A stretch of DNA of 40,968 nucleotides, taken from an uncultured Ruminococcus sp. (GTDB lineage: Bacteria; Bacillota; Clostridia; Oscillospirales; Acutalibacteraceae). The notes below the pieces were generated by a model. It was not told the DNA's origin, searched no databases, and saw nothing but the letters and a program-made list of their open reading frames with translations. The stretch's first letter is position 1, and each line of letters starts with the position of its first letter. Below are positions 22,565 through 32,231 of the stretch, one piece after another. The position numbers and the translations under genes were made by a program. Location of the stretch: NCBI GenBank assembly GCA_902762615.1, contig CACWOX010000031.1, positions 1 to 40,968 of the forward strand, written 5' to 3'.

Positions 22565-23737
22565 ATGGATTATCAGACTGAATCGTTAAAGAAGCATTAT
22601 GAATGGATGGGAAAAATCGAGGTTGTCACACGCTGTCCGGTCGAGACAAGCGAGGATCTGTCGCTGGCTTACACGCCGGGCGTCGCCAAGCCCTGCCTCG
22701 AAATACAGAAAGACGTCAGTAAAAGCTACGATCTCACCCGCCGCTCCAATCTTGTGGCGGTCATTACCGACGGCTCGGCTGTGCTCGGACTCGGCAACAT
22801 CGGACCGGAAGCCGGCATGCCTGTCATGGAGGGCAAATGCGCCCTCTTTAAAAAATTCGGCGACGTGGACGCCATTCCGCTCTGTATTCGTTCCAATGAT
22901 GTTGATACGATAGTCAACACCGTCGCTTTGATTGCGGGCAGCTTCGGCGGCGTCAACCTGGAGGACATCTCCGCCCCCAGATGCTTTGAAATAGAGCGCA
23001 GACTCAAAAAAATCTGCGATATTCCGATATTCCACGACGACCAGCACGGCACGGCGGTGTGTGTCGCCGCGGCAATGATCAACGCCTGCCGACTGACCGG
23101 CAGAAAGCTCTCCGAACTCAGGATCACCGTCAACGGTGCCGGCGCTGCCGCCATTGCCGTCACCAAGCTGCTGCTTTCTCTCGGCGTCAGGGAAGTCATT
23201 ATGTGCAACAGCAAGGGCATTATCTGTGAGGGCGACGAACGTCTCAACAGCGAGCAGGCATACATGGCGACCGTGACCAACCGCAGCCACATCAAAGGCT
23301 CACTGAAGGACGCTGTGGTGGGTGCGAACGTATTCATCGGTCTCTCTGCTCCCAATGTGCTGACAGCCGAGATGGTTTCCACCATGGCGGAAGGCGCGAT
23401 GGTGTTCGCCATGGCGAATCCCACCCCGGAGATCATGCCTGACGTTGCCAAGGCGGCAGGCGCGGCAGTTGTGGGTACAGGCAGAAGCGACTTCCCCAAT
23501 CAGATCAACAATGTGCTTGCCTTCCCGGGAATATTCCGCGGTGCGCTGGACGTCAGAGCATCCGACATCAATGATGAAATGAAGATCGCCGCCGCCTACG
23601 CCATTGCCGGCATTATCCAGGACAGTGAGCTTACCCCCGAATACATCATTCCCAGCGCACTTGACAAGCGCGTAGTCGAGAAGGTTTCCAAGGCGGTTGC
23701 CGACGCAGCCGTTAAATCAGGCGTGGCAAGAATATAG
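22565..23737 (+). CDS. Malic enzyme (malate dehydrogenase, oxaloacetate-decarboxylating)
   Basis: This cytosolic protein of 390 residues catalyses oxidative decarboxylation of malate to pyruvate with NAD(P). Malic N-terminal domain: SLAYTPGVAKPCLEI (catalytic Tyr), GLGNIGPEAGMPVMEGK (catalytic Lys) and the metal-binding FHDDQHGTA. C-terminal Rossmann domain: NGAGAAAIAVTKLL, then FAMANPTPEI and GRSDFPNQINNVLAFPGIFRGALD. The length fits the short bacterial class. The start at 22565 (MDYQTESLKKHYEW) matches family N-termini; ATG 22541 would add eight residues and sits almost at the transcription start. It stands alone with its own promoter. Whether NAD or NADP is used cannot be settled by eye. 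Confidence 0.95.
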   Translation: MDYQTESLKKHYEWMGKIEVVTRCPVETSEDLSLAYTPGVAKPCLEIQKDVSKSYDLTRRSNLVAVITDGSAVLGLGNIGPEAGMPVMEGKCALFKKFGDVDAIPLCIRSNDVDTIVNTVALIAGSFGGVNLEDISAPRCFEIERRLKKICDIPIFHDDQHGTAVCVAAAMINACRLTGRKLSELRITVNGAGAAAIAVTKLLLSLGVREVIMCNSKGIICEGDERLNSEQAYMATVTNRSHIKGSLKDAVVGANVFIGLSAPNVLTAEMVSTMAEGAMVFAMANPTPEIMPDVAKAAGAAVVGTGRSDFPNQINNVLAFPGIFRGALDVRASDINDEMKIAAAYAIAGIIQDSELTPEYIIPSALDKRVVEKVSKAVADAAVKSGVARI

Positions 23738-23830
23738 ATTTTGCAGCAGATTTTCCTCATATTTCACATATTTTTGCCTTATAATTCACCGATGTTTACA
23801 AATTCTTTTGTAAATTGTAAGAAGTATTTG

Positions 23831-23859
23831 TTGACAGAAACGACATTGCGTTATATAAT
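23831..23859 (+). promoter_or_regulatory. Sigma-A promoter of the secreted lysozyme gene
   Basis: Perfect TTGACA (23831-23836), 17 bases, and perfect TATAAT (23854-23859), 62 bases before the start codon. Confidence 0.85.
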
Positions 23860-23920
23860 ATAAAGAGTATTTATTCGGTCGAACTGATTTCATAATTAAA
23901 TGAAAGGAGCTTGTTTTATA

Positions 23921-26900
23921 ATGGATTATAAAAAGATTGCTGCGATTTTTGCGGCAGCTGCCATCATCGGTTCATCCTCGTACGGATTGGTTGACGCATT
24001 TGTTTCCGACAACGTGGTAACCGTTTCGGCGGCCTCCTCTCTGCGCAGGAATTCGACCGGAAGCGAAGTCACACAGCTTCAGAATAACCTTATAAAACTC
24101 AATTACATGAAGAGCGGTTACGCCACCGGAACATATGATTCTGCTACCGAAAGTGCGGTCAAATCCTTCCAGACGGATTACCAGCTTACCGCCGACGGCA
24201 TAGCAGGCAGCCAGACGCTCGGTCTGGTCGATTCAATTATCAGCGGCACCACCAAAATCGTGGAAGTAAAGGCGGATCTTCTCAATGTAAGATATACCGC
24301 TTCCAAGTCAGGCAAGCTGCTCACCACCGTCAAAGCCGGACAAAAATTCATCGTAGAAGGTGAATCGTCCGACAGCAGCGGCACTAAGTGGTACAAGATC
24401 AAAACCAAATACGGCTCCGGATATATCTGCTCTGATTATGCAGCGGCAATCAATCCTGCGTCGGACAATTCCTCCCAGACGACGGAGGGCAGCGGAGTTG
24501 TGAAGGTCACAGGAACGGTGCTCAATGTGCGTCAGAGCGCGAGCACATCTTCCCAGAAGCTGTGCGTCATCAAAACGGGACAGACCTTTAATTACTCCAA
24601 GATTCAGAAGGTCAACGGCGAAACGTGGTACTTCATCAAGGTCAACAATTCCATCAGCGGCTGGGTGCTCGGCAATTATGTCAGCGCGTCGCCGGATTCC
24701 AACTCCACCGCTACGACCACCAAGACCACCACCAAAAGCACCACGGCAAGCACCGCAGCCGCCGATGCAAACAGCGGTAAAGTCACCGTTACAGCCGAGC
24801 TGCTCAATGTCCGTGAGTCGGCAAGTTCATCTGCCAATAAGCTGTTGATTATCAAAAAGAATGAGGTCTACACCTACAGCCAGACCAAGACAGCCGAAAA
24901 CATTCAGTGGTACTACATCAAGGTCAATAACTCCATCAGCGGCTGGGTAATGGGTACATATGTCAAAGCCACCCCGAATTCCACCTCCGCAACGACTCAA
25001 ACCACCAAGGCGACCGAAACCACCCAATCATCCGATTCGGGCAATGTGCTTACCGTAACAGCCGATTTACTCAATGTGCGTGAGTCGGCAAGCACCTCTT
25101 CCAAAAAGCTTTTCATAGTCAAAAAAGGGCAGAAATACACCTACAGCAAGACCCAGAAGGTCGGCAATGACACATGGTACTACATCAAGGTCAACAACTC
25201 CATCAGCGGCTGGGTGATGGGTACATATGTCAAAGTGAATTCTTCCGAAACAGCCACCACTGCCAAGTCAACTCAGAAAACCCAGAATACGACCACAGCG
25301 GCGTCCGGCGAGAAGACCCTGATTGTTGCCACAAGCGCTCTCAATGTACGTGAAGCGGCAACCACTTCGTCCAAAAAGGTGTACTTAGTCAAAAACGGTC
25401 AGAAGTACACCTACAGCAAGACCCAGAAGGTCGGAAGCGACACATGGTATTTCATCAAGGTCAGCAATTCCGTCAGCGGCTGGGTCAACGGAAAGTATGT
25501 CAACGCGGAGACAGCCACCACAACCAAGGCGACCTCCGCCACGACCAAGGCGGCAAGCACAACAACCAAAGCCACTTCCGCCACGACCAAGGCGGCAAGC
25601 ACAACGACCAAAGCCACCTCCGCCACGACGACCAAAGCCGCCAGCAGCGGAAAACTTTCCATAACCGCCAACCTTCTGAATGTGCGCAGTGACGCCAGCA
25701 CCAAATCCAAAATCATCACCACCGTCAAGAAAAACAAGACATACAGCTTTACAAACGTTAAAACCGTCAACAACGAAAAGTGGTATTATATAACCGTCAG
25801 CAGTTCCCAGAAGGGCTGGGTAAACGGCGGTTATGTGGTTATCGTGGGTAATACGGCAACAACCACAACCACCAAGAAAACAACGAACACCACTTCCCCG
25901 TCCACCCTGAGCCAAAACAAAACCCTCGTCATTGAAGCGAACCTGCTCAATGTCCGTATCAATGCTGCCTCCGACGCGACTGTCATCGGCACCGTTAAAA
26001 AGGACAAGGTCTATGAGTATGCAAAGGTTGCGTCCGCCGAAAATATTACATGGTATTACATCAAGCTCAGCGACGTCCGCTGGGGCTGGGTAATGGGTAC
26101 CTATGTCCGTACGCTTGACGAGACAGCGCCGGCGCAGTCAGAACCAACAACCGGAAATCTCACCGTGAATTCAAATGCCGCCGTCTATATGGGGGCAGGA
26201 ACCAATTATGAAAAGGTTGCCGACGTCAAGAAGGGCGCGACCTACCAATATGTAAATATCCGAGACGGATGGTACCGTATCGTTCTTTCACAGGACAAGA
26301 TGGGTTGGATAGACGGAAGCCATGTGACAACCGACTACGCCAAAACGCTCAAGTCCGACGCTTCTTCACAGGGTAATGTGACAACTGCTACAGAAAAAGC
26401 CACCACCACTACCACAAAAGCTACGACGACTACCACAAAAGCTACCACCACAACTACAAAAGCCACGACCACTACCACAGAAAAGCCAACCACCACTACC
26501 ACCGCGGAAAAAACCACTACGGCAACCCAAGACTCCGCCTCAACAACCGGTTCTACGACAGGAACGGAAACAGACAGCTCTTCCTCCACCGCGGCGGATT
26601 CCGGAAAAGCCGTCGCAGCCAACACCCGAACCGTTCTGGTGGGTACGGTCAGCGTTTCGGGTACCCTTAACATCCGCAAGGGCGTCGGCACCAACTACTC
26701 CATTATCGGAAACGTCAAGAACGGCACAAAGCTGGTGATCGCCGAAAAAAGCAGCAAATGGCACAAGGTTGAATACGGCTCCGGCTACGGCTATGTGATG
26801 GCGACGTACGTAAAGGATATCAAAACCACCACCGAAACCGTTGCGCTCAGCTATGCCACCGTCTACTACTATGTGGAACCGGGACAGACGGTCAATCTTG

Positions 26901-27733
26901 CCCGCACCGTCAAGAATTCCACCGTCACCTATACTTCTTCCGACCCCGAAAAATGCCCGGTAGACAAAAAGGGCATTGCAACGGGCAAGAGCGCCGGTCT
27001 TTACAACATCACCGCGAAATGCGGCAGCTCCAGTGCGGTCGCCTGTGTGGTGGTGCTGGATGCGCCGAACAGCAGCGTCCCCACCTTCAAGATCAGCGAA
27101 GAGGGCGCCAAGTTCATAGCCGAATGGGAAGGCGGCGGCACGGTGCTTCCGACCGGCGAAACGGTCTATTATCCCTACAAGGATGTTTCGGGATTCTGGA
27201 CTGTCGGCTTCGGACATGCTAAGACCTCAACCGCCAGCAAATCATGGTCTGAGGACCGCGCCATATCCGAATTCAATAAAGATATTGAGAGTCTCATCGG
27301 CAAGGAATACGTTCTCACCAAGAAACAGCCTTACCTGACCGAAGCGACTGCCAAGATGCTGCTCAATGCCGACCTGAACAAGGGCGATTATGTCAAGTCG
27401 ATCAACAACTGGGCATCCAGAAACGGCGTGATACTCAATCAGGCGCAGTTTGACGCGCTGGTTTCCTTCTGCTACAATCTCGGCTCCTCGCTGTGGGACA
27501 GCGATTCCTCCAAATTCTATCTTAAATCGGCTATCATCTCCCACCGTTCGGGCGATCTGGCGGATCCCGCTCAGATTATCGAGGGCTTCTGCCGTTACCA
27601 CAAGTCAAGCGGAAAGTCCTACAAGGGACTTTGGTACCGCAGACGCAATGAGGCGGAGCTTTTCCTCACCGGCGATTACGCAATAGACAGAGCCAACAAA
27701 TTCCAGCTTCCAAGCAACGTCAGCTGGTCATAA
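23921..27733 (+). CDS. Secreted GH24 lysozyme with peptidoglycan-binding domain and nine SH3b repeats
   Basis: The 1270-residue protein has a signal peptide (KKIAAIFAAAAIIGSSSYG ... VSAASS), then a PG_binding_1 domain (SLRRNSTGSEVTQLQNNLIKLNYM...). Nine bacterial SH3-type modules follow, each starting LNVR or similar (the eighth degenerate, AVYMGAGTNY), separated by Thr/Lys-rich linkers. Then a Big_2-like domain (TVKNSTVTYTSSDPEK) and a C-terminal GH24 lysozyme. Catalytic Glu is E1070 in EWEGGG and the Thr of WTVGFGH is T1094; QFDALVSFCYNLGS is the conserved helix. It should cleave the glycan strands of peptidoglycan outside the cell, probably in wall remodelling. AAAGGAG lies 11 bases before ATG 23921. 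Linker DNA near 25510-25640 and 26395-26500 is tandemly repeated. Confidence 0.92.
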   Translation: MDYKKIAAIFAAAAIIGSSSYGLVDAFVSDNVVTVSAASSLRRNSTGSEVTQLQNNLIKLNYMKSGYATGTYDSATESAVKSFQTDYQLTADGIAGSQTLGLVDSIISGTTKIVEVKADLLNVRYTASKSGKLLTTVKAGQKFIVEGESSDSSGTKWYKIKTKYGSGYICSDYAAAINPASDNSSQTTEGSGVVKVTGTVLNVRQSASTSSQKLCVIKTGQTFNYSKIQKVNGETWYFIKVNNSISGWVLGNYVSASPDSNSTATTTKTTTKSTTASTAAADANSGKVTVTAELLNVRESASSSANKLLIIKKNEVYTYSQTKTAENIQWYYIKVNNSISGWVMGTYVKATPNSTSATTQTTKATETTQSSDSGNVLTVTADLLNVRESASTSSKKLFIVKKGQKYTYSKTQKVGNDTWYYIKVNNSISGWVMGTYVKVNSSETATTAKSTQKTQNTTTAASGEKTLIVATSALNVREAATTSSKKVYLVKNGQKYTYSKTQKVGSDTWYFIKVSNSVSGWVNGKYVNAETATTTKATSATTKAASTTTKATSATTKAASTTTKATSATTTKAASSGKLSITANLLNVRSDASTKSKIITTVKKNKTYSFTNVKTVNNEKWYYITVSSSQKGWVNGGYVVIVGNTATTTTTKKTTNTTSPSTLSQNKTLVIEANLLNVRINAASDATVIGTVKKDKVYEYAKVASAENITWYYIKLSDVRWGWVMGTYVRTLDETAPAQSEPTTGNLTVNSNAAVYMGAGTNYEKVADVKKGATYQYVNIRDGWYRIVLSQDKMGWIDGSHVTTDYAKTLKSDASSQGNVTTATEKATTTTTKATTTTTKATTTTTKATTTTTEKPTTTTTAEKTTTATQDSASTTGSTTGTETDSSSSTAADSGKAVAANTRTVLVGTVSVSGTLNIRKGVGTNYSIIGNVKNGTKLVIAEKSSKWHKVEYGSGYGYVMATYVKDIKTTTETVALSYATVYYYVEPGQTVNLARTVKNSTVTYTSSDPEKCPVDKKGIATGKSAGLYNITAKCGSSSAVACVVVLDAPNSSVPTFKISEEGAKFIAEWEGGGTVLPTGETVYYPYKDVSGFWTVGFGHAKTSTASKSWSEDRAISEFNKDIESLIGKEYVLTKKQPYLTEATAKMLLNADLNKGDYVKSINNWASRNGVILNQAQFDALVSFCYNLGSSLWDSDSSKFYLKSAIISHRSGDLADPAQIIEGFCRYHKSSGKSYKGLWYRRRNEAELFLTGDYAIDRANKFQLPSNVSWS

Positions 27734-27748
27734 TTCCATTGATACGAA

Positions 27749-27786
27749 ACGTCCGTTCTGACAAGGCGCAGAGCGGGCGTTTTTTT
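27749..27786 (+). terminator. Intrinsic terminator after the lysozyme gene
   Basis: ACGTCCGTTCTG (27749-27760) pairs with CAGAGCGGGCGT (27769-27780, two G-U pairs) across an 8-base loop and is followed by six T. Confidence 0.85.
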
Positions 27787-27899
27787 GCGTTAAAATTCAT
27801 ATATCGTACATAAACATATTTCTAATTTGTGGTACAATAACTATATCTGTTCATATACTCATGAGCAGCATATCTCTATTAAAGGAAGGTTTTGAAACC

Positions 27900-28424
27900 A
27901 TGGACAAAAATCCGATCGTCACTATTGAAATGGAAAACGGCGGCATTATTAAAGCTGAGCTTTATCCTGCCGGCGCGCCAAACACAGTCAACAACTTCAT
28001 CAGCCTCGTTAAGAAGGGCTTCTATGACGGACTCATCTTTCACCGCGTGATCAGCGGCTTCATGATTCAGGGCGGATGTCCCGACGGCACAGGAATGGGC
28101 GGTCCCGGCTACACGATCAAGGGCGAATTCAGCCGCAACGGCTTTGAGAACAATCTCCGGCACAAGCCCGGCGTGCTCTCGATGGCAAGAACCAATCTCC
28201 CCAACACCGCCGGCTCCCAGTTCTTCATCATGCACGCGCCCGCTCCCTATCTCGACGGTCAGTACGCGGCATTCGGCAAGGTGATCGAGGGCATGGACGT
28301 TGTCAACGCCATAGCCGAAACGGAAACCGACCGTAACGACAGACCTTACAACGATCAGGTGATGAAGAAGGTCACTGTTGAGACCTTCGGCGTGGAATAT
28401 CCCGAGCCTGTCAGGTACAGATAA
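27900..28424 (+). CDS. Cyclophilin-type peptidyl-prolyl isomerase
   Basis: This is a 174-residue single-domain cyclophilin without a signal peptide, so cytosolic. It speeds cis-trans isomerisation at proline. The catalytic block FHRVISGFMIQGG contains the active Arg; GSQFFIMHA and the substrate-pocket segment AFGKVIEGMDVV are conserved. AAAGGAAGG at 27881-27889 sets the start at 27900; an upstream in-frame ATG at 27861 lacks a ribosome site. It precedes the ABC exporter pair by about 50 bases, with no terminator seen between, so some read-through is possible. Confidence 0.95.
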   Translation: MDKNPIVTIEMENGGIIKAELYPAGAPNTVNNFISLVKKGFYDGLIFHRVISGFMIQGGCPDGTGMGGPGYTIKGEFSRNGFENNLRHKPGVLSMARTNLPNTAGSQFFIMHAPAPYLDGQYAAFGKVIEGMDVVNAIAETETDRNDRPYNDQVMKKVTVETFGVEYPEPVRYR

Positions 28425-28475
28425 TCTGTCATTTTCCCTTTCTCTCCTACACTCACAGAAAAGAAGTGAATTGAA

Positions 28476-30218
28476 TTGATCAAAAGATTGCTTGCGTCGG
28501 TCAGGGAATACAAGCGTCCTTCCATTCTGTCCTTTGCGTTTATCGTCGGCGAAGTAATTATTGAATGTCTCATTCCGTTCATTACAGCCGATCTGGTAAA
28601 CCGTCTGAAGGGCAATATTGACATGAAGTCTCTGCTGCTCACAGGGACGCTGCTTGTATTCATGGCAGTCGTCTCCCTCGCATGCGGAGGACTCGCCGGT
28701 TACGCCAGCGCCAAGGCTTCGTCCGGCTTTGCCAAAAACCTGAGACACGACGTATTCGACCGGGTACAGAGCTTTTCATTTGAAAACATAGACAAATTTT
28801 CGTCATCGTCCCTTGTCACCCGACTGACAACCGACATTTCCAACGTGCAGATGGCGTACATGATGGCAATTCGTGTAGCCATCCGTTCGCCGCTTATGTT
28901 CATCTTCTCGGTGTTCATGGCGTACGTCATGGGCGGCGCTCTCGCCACGGCATTTGTAGTCGTTATTCCCGTGCTTGCGGTGGGATTGTTCATTATCGCC
29001 AAGAAGGCTATGCCGGCTTTCCACAGCGTATTCAAAAAATACGACAAGCTCAACGAATCGGTTGAGGAAAACGTCCGCGCCATGCGCGTCGTCAAGGGTT
29101 TTGCGCGTGAGGAATACGAAAAGAAAAAGTTTGAAGCCGCGGCGGAAGATATCCGCAAGGATTTCACCAGAGCGGAACGCATCGTCGCGGTCAATCATCC
29201 CCTCATGCAGGTATGCCTGTACTTCAACATGGTATTCGTGCTGTTTGTCGGCGCAAAAACCATCATCACGAGCAGGGGCAGCACCATTGACGTCGGACAG
29301 ATGTCCGCCATGCTGACCTACGGCTTCCAGATATTAATGTCGCTGATGATGCTCTCCATGATCTACGTCATGATAACCATTTCGCTGGAATCCATGCGCC
29401 GCATCAGTGAGGTGCTTCAGGAAAAGCCAAGCATGAGCAATCCCGACGCTCCCGTCACCGAGATCGAGAACGGCTCGATTGATTTTAAAAACGTCAGCTT
29501 CAAATATTCCAAGAAATCCGAAAACTACGCGCTCTCCGACGTAAACCTGCACATTGATTCGGGAATGACGGTCGGAATTCTCGGCGGCACCGGCTCGAGC
29601 AAATCGACGCTTGTGCAGCTCATTCCCAGACTCTACGACACCACCGAAGGCAGCGTGATGGTGGGCGGCAAGGACGTGCGCAGCTACGACATAGCCGCGC
29701 TTCGTGACAGCGTCGCCATGGTGCTGCAAAAGAATCAGCTCTTTTCCGGCACTATCAAGGATAACCTTCGCTGGGGCAATGAATCCGCCACCGACGAGGA
29801 GCTGATCGAAGCCTGCCAACTCGCGCAGGCGGACGAATTCATCCGATTATTCCCCGAGGGGTACGACACCTACATTGAACAGGGCGGAACCAATGTGTCA
29901 GGCGGTCAGAAGCAGCGTCTCTGCATCGCGCGCGCACTTCTCAAAAAGCCCCAGATACTTATTCTGGACGACTCCACAAGCGCGGTGGACACCAAGACCG
30001 ACGCGCTGATCCGCAAGGGATTCCGTGAATTCATTCCCGAAACAACCAAGCTCATCATAGCGCAGCGAATTGCCTCCGTGCAGGACGCGGATATGATCAT
30101 CATTCTCGACAACGGCAGAATCATTGCTTCGGGCAATCACGACGAGCTGCTTGCCACCAGCCCCATCTACCGTGAAATTTATGAGGAACAGACAAACGGG
30201 AGGGCGGAAAATGAATAA
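28476..30218 (+). CDS. ABC exporter half-transporter with degenerate ATPase site (subunit A)
   Basis: The 580-residue protein fuses a six-helix ABC_membrane domain (about 15-300) to an ATPase domain (about 335-570). Walker A is GGTGSSKST, the signature is VSGGQKQR and Walker B is LILDDSTSAVD. The catalytic Glu after Walker B is Asp, the mark of the degenerate site in heterodimeric exporters such as TM287/288 and BmrCD. The start is TTG at 28476, the only usual start codon after an in-frame stop at 28467, with AGAAGTGA upstream. It overlaps the partner gene by 8 bases. The cargo (drug, lipid or peptide) cannot be inferred. Confidence 0.93.
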   Translation: MIKRLLASVREYKRPSILSFAFIVGEVIIECLIPFITADLVNRLKGNIDMKSLLLTGTLLVFMAVVSLACGGLAGYASAKASSGFAKNLRHDVFDRVQSFSFENIDKFSSSSLVTRLTTDISNVQMAYMMAIRVAIRSPLMFIFSVFMAYVMGGALATAFVVVIPVLAVGLFIIAKKAMPAFHSVFKKYDKLNESVEENVRAMRVVKGFAREEYEKKKFEAAAEDIRKDFTRAERIVAVNHPLMQVCLYFNMVFVLFVGAKTIITSRGSTIDVGQMSAMLTYGFQILMSLMMLSMIYVMITISLESMRRISEVLQEKPSMSNPDAPVTEIENGSIDFKNVSFKYSKKSENYALSDVNLHIDSGMTVGILGGTGSSKSTLVQLIPRLYDTTEGSVMVGGKDVRSYDIAALRDSVAMVLQKNQLFSGTIKDNLRWGNESATDEELIEACQLAQADEFIRLFPEGYDTYIEQGGTNVSGGQKQRLCIARALLKKPQILILDDSTSAVDTKTDALIRKGFREFIPETTKLIIAQRIASVQDADMIIILDNGRIIASGNHDELLATSPIYREIYEEQTNGRAENE

Positions 30219-32133
30219 CAAGAAAATGAAAAGACCGCCCATGGGCGACGGTCTCAAACGGCTTATCTCCATGCTGATACAGGCTTATCCCGTCTTGCTG
30301 CCCGTCACAGGCGCATGTATCATACTCTCGTCCATCACCAACGCGCTTCCGGCAATATTCCAGCAGAAAATTCTTGCTGACATAGGAGACTATTGGGAAT
30401 CCGGCAACTGGGCTGCGGCTTCAAAGGTCATACTGCCAAAAATCTTCATTCTGGTCGGACTCTACATTCTGTCGCTGATTTCCATTGTGCTCTACACGCA
30501 GTTCATGGCGTACATCACGCAGGGCTTCCTGAGCAAAATGCGACTTGCACTGTTTGACAAAATGCAGAATCTCCCCATCAGATATTTCGACACCAACAAG
30601 CACGGCGACATTATGAGCCGTTACACCAATGACATTGACGCGCTGCGTCAGCTCATTTCACAGGCGCTTCCCACCCTGCTCCAGACCATTATCCTCATTG
30701 TTTCGGTCTTTTTTATCATGCTCTATTACAGCATATGGCTCACCCTTGTGGTCATTCTCGGGGTATTCGGAATCATGTTTGTCAGCGGACGCGCGGGCGG
30801 CGGCTCGGCAAAGTATTTCATCCGCCAGCAGAAGTCTCTCGGCAAGGTGGAGGGATTTGTGCAGGAAATGATGAACGGTCAGAAGGTCATCAAGGTATTC
30901 AACCACGAGGATCTCTGCCGTGAGGATTTCGACAAAATCAACGAAGAGCTTTACAATGACGGTTTCAGGGCGCACGCCTACGCCAATATTTTAGGACCGG
31001 TTATTCAGAATATCGGAAACATTCTCTATGTGCTGCTTGCGGTGGTCGGCGGCGTGCTGCTGCTTGCCAAGGTGCCGAACATCAGCCTTTCGGCGCTGTT
31101 TGCGGGGGCGATAGGAATTGTCACCATAGATATTCTCATTCCCTTCCTCAACATGGCAAAGCAATTCACGGGCAACGTCAATCAGCTGGCACAGCAGATC
31201 AATTCAGTGGCAATGGCTATCGCCGGCGCCGAGAGAATATTCTCCATGATCGACGAACAGCCCGAGGTGGACGACGGATACGTCACGCTGGTCAACGCCG
31301 AATACGACAAGGACGGCAAGATCACCGAAACCGAAAAGCACACGGGTCGCTGGGCATGGAAGCATCCCCACGGCGACGGCACTCTCACCTATTCCCCGCT
31401 CGAGGGCAATGTGGAGCTGCTGGACGTTGATTTTGCTTACGAGGAAGGCAAAACGGTGCTTCACAACATCTCGCTCACGGCAAAGCCGGGCGAGAAGATC
31501 GCTTTCGTCGGCGCGACCGGCGCGGGCAAGACCACCATCACCAACCTGCTCAACCGCTTCTACGACATCGAGGACGGCAAAATTCGCTACGACAACATCA
31601 ACATCAACAAAATCCGCAAAGCTGACCTTCGTCAGTCGCTGGGTCTGGTGCTGCAGGAGACGAATCTCTTCACCGGCACGGTCATGGACAATATCCGTTA
31701 CGGCAAGCTCGACGCAACCGACGAGCAGTGCAAAACCGCCGCGAAATTAGCCGGCGCGGACGACTTCATCACCCGCCTTCCCGACGGCTACAACACCATG
31801 CTCGAGAACAACGGCGAGAATCTCTCGCAGGGGCAGCGGCAGCTCATAGCCATTGCCAGAGCGGCGGTCGCCGATCCGCCTGTCATGATCATGGACGAAG
31901 CGACCTCCTCTATCGACACGCACACCGAGCAGATCGTGCAGCGGGGCATGGATAAGCTCATGGAGGGCAGAACGGTATTCGTGATAGCCCACAGGCTTTC
32001 CACCGTCAAGAACTCCGATGTGATCATGGTGCTCGACCACGGACGAATCATCGAACGCGGCACGCACGAACAGCTCATCGAACAGAAGGGGCAGTATTAC
32101 AAACTCTACACAGGCGCTTTCGAGCTTGAATAA
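30211..32133 (+). CDS. ABC exporter half-transporter with canonical ATPase site (subunit B)
   Basis: This 640-residue partner of the preceding gene has the six-helix membrane domain (about 30-350), then an insert of about 45 residues (YVTLVNAEYDKDGKITETEKHTGRWAWKHPHGDG) characteristic of this subunit class. In the ATPase domain, Walker A is GATGAGKTT and Walker B is MIMDEATSSID with catalytic Glu. The signature reads LSQGQRQL rather than LSGGQ. The start ATG 30211 overlaps the upstream stop and has GGGAGGGCGG before it. Together the two subunits should form one exporter in the cytoplasmic membrane with one active and one silent ATP site. Confidence 0.95.
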   Translation: MNNKKMKRPPMGDGLKRLISMLIQAYPVLLPVTGACIILSSITNALPAIFQQKILADIGDYWESGNWAAASKVILPKIFILVGLYILSLISIVLYTQFMAYITQGFLSKMRLALFDKMQNLPIRYFDTNKHGDIMSRYTNDIDALRQLISQALPTLLQTIILIVSVFFIMLYYSIWLTLVVILGVFGIMFVSGRAGGGSAKYFIRQQKSLGKVEGFVQEMMNGQKVIKVFNHEDLCREDFDKINEELYNDGFRAHAYANILGPVIQNIGNILYVLLAVVGGVLLLAKVPNISLSALFAGAIGIVTIDILIPFLNMAKQFTGNVNQLAQQINSVAMAIAGAERIFSMIDEQPEVDDGYVTLVNAEYDKDGKITETEKHTGRWAWKHPHGDGTLTYSPLEGNVELLDVDFAYEEGKTVLHNISLTAKPGEKIAFVGATGAGKTTITNLLNRFYDIEDGKIRYDNININKIRKADLRQSLGLVLQETNLFTGTVMDNIRYGKLDATDEQCKTAAKLAGADDFITRLPDGYNTMLENNGENLSQGQRQLIAIARAAVADPPVMIMDEATSSIDTHTEQIVQRGMDKLMEGRTVFVIAHRLSTVKNSDVIMVLDHGRIIERGTHEQLIEQKGQYYKLYTGAFELE

Positions 32134-32158
32134 TTCCTTTTTTTGGAAAACAGACAAC

Positions 32159-32208
32159 AAAAATCACGGGGTATATCTTCATGCAGGATATGCGCCCCGT
32201 GATTTTTT
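32159..32208. terminator. Bidirectional terminator between convergent genes
   Basis: AAAAATCACGGGG (32159-32171) pairs with CCCCGTGATTTTT (32195-32207), perfect, with a 23-base loop. The A-run and T-run flank the stem so it can stop both the exporter operon (+) and the LRR gene (-). Confidence 0.85.
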
Positions 32209-32231
32209 ATATTACGCGCTGTGTCAAAAGA

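Noticed and set aside
25505-25645. Regular short DNA repeats that could suggest a CRISPR array.
   Set aside because: The repeats are codon-based, contiguous and in frame within a coding linker, with no unique spacers.
25411-25915. Minus-strand frames of low-complexity Val/Ala or Gly-rich sequence.
   Set aside because: Antisense shadows of the Thr-rich linkers of the lysozyme gene.
23921-27733. A prophage endolysin.
   Set aside because: The gene has a signal peptide, nine SH3 modules and its own sigma-A promoter, and no holin, tail or capsid gene lies nearby.
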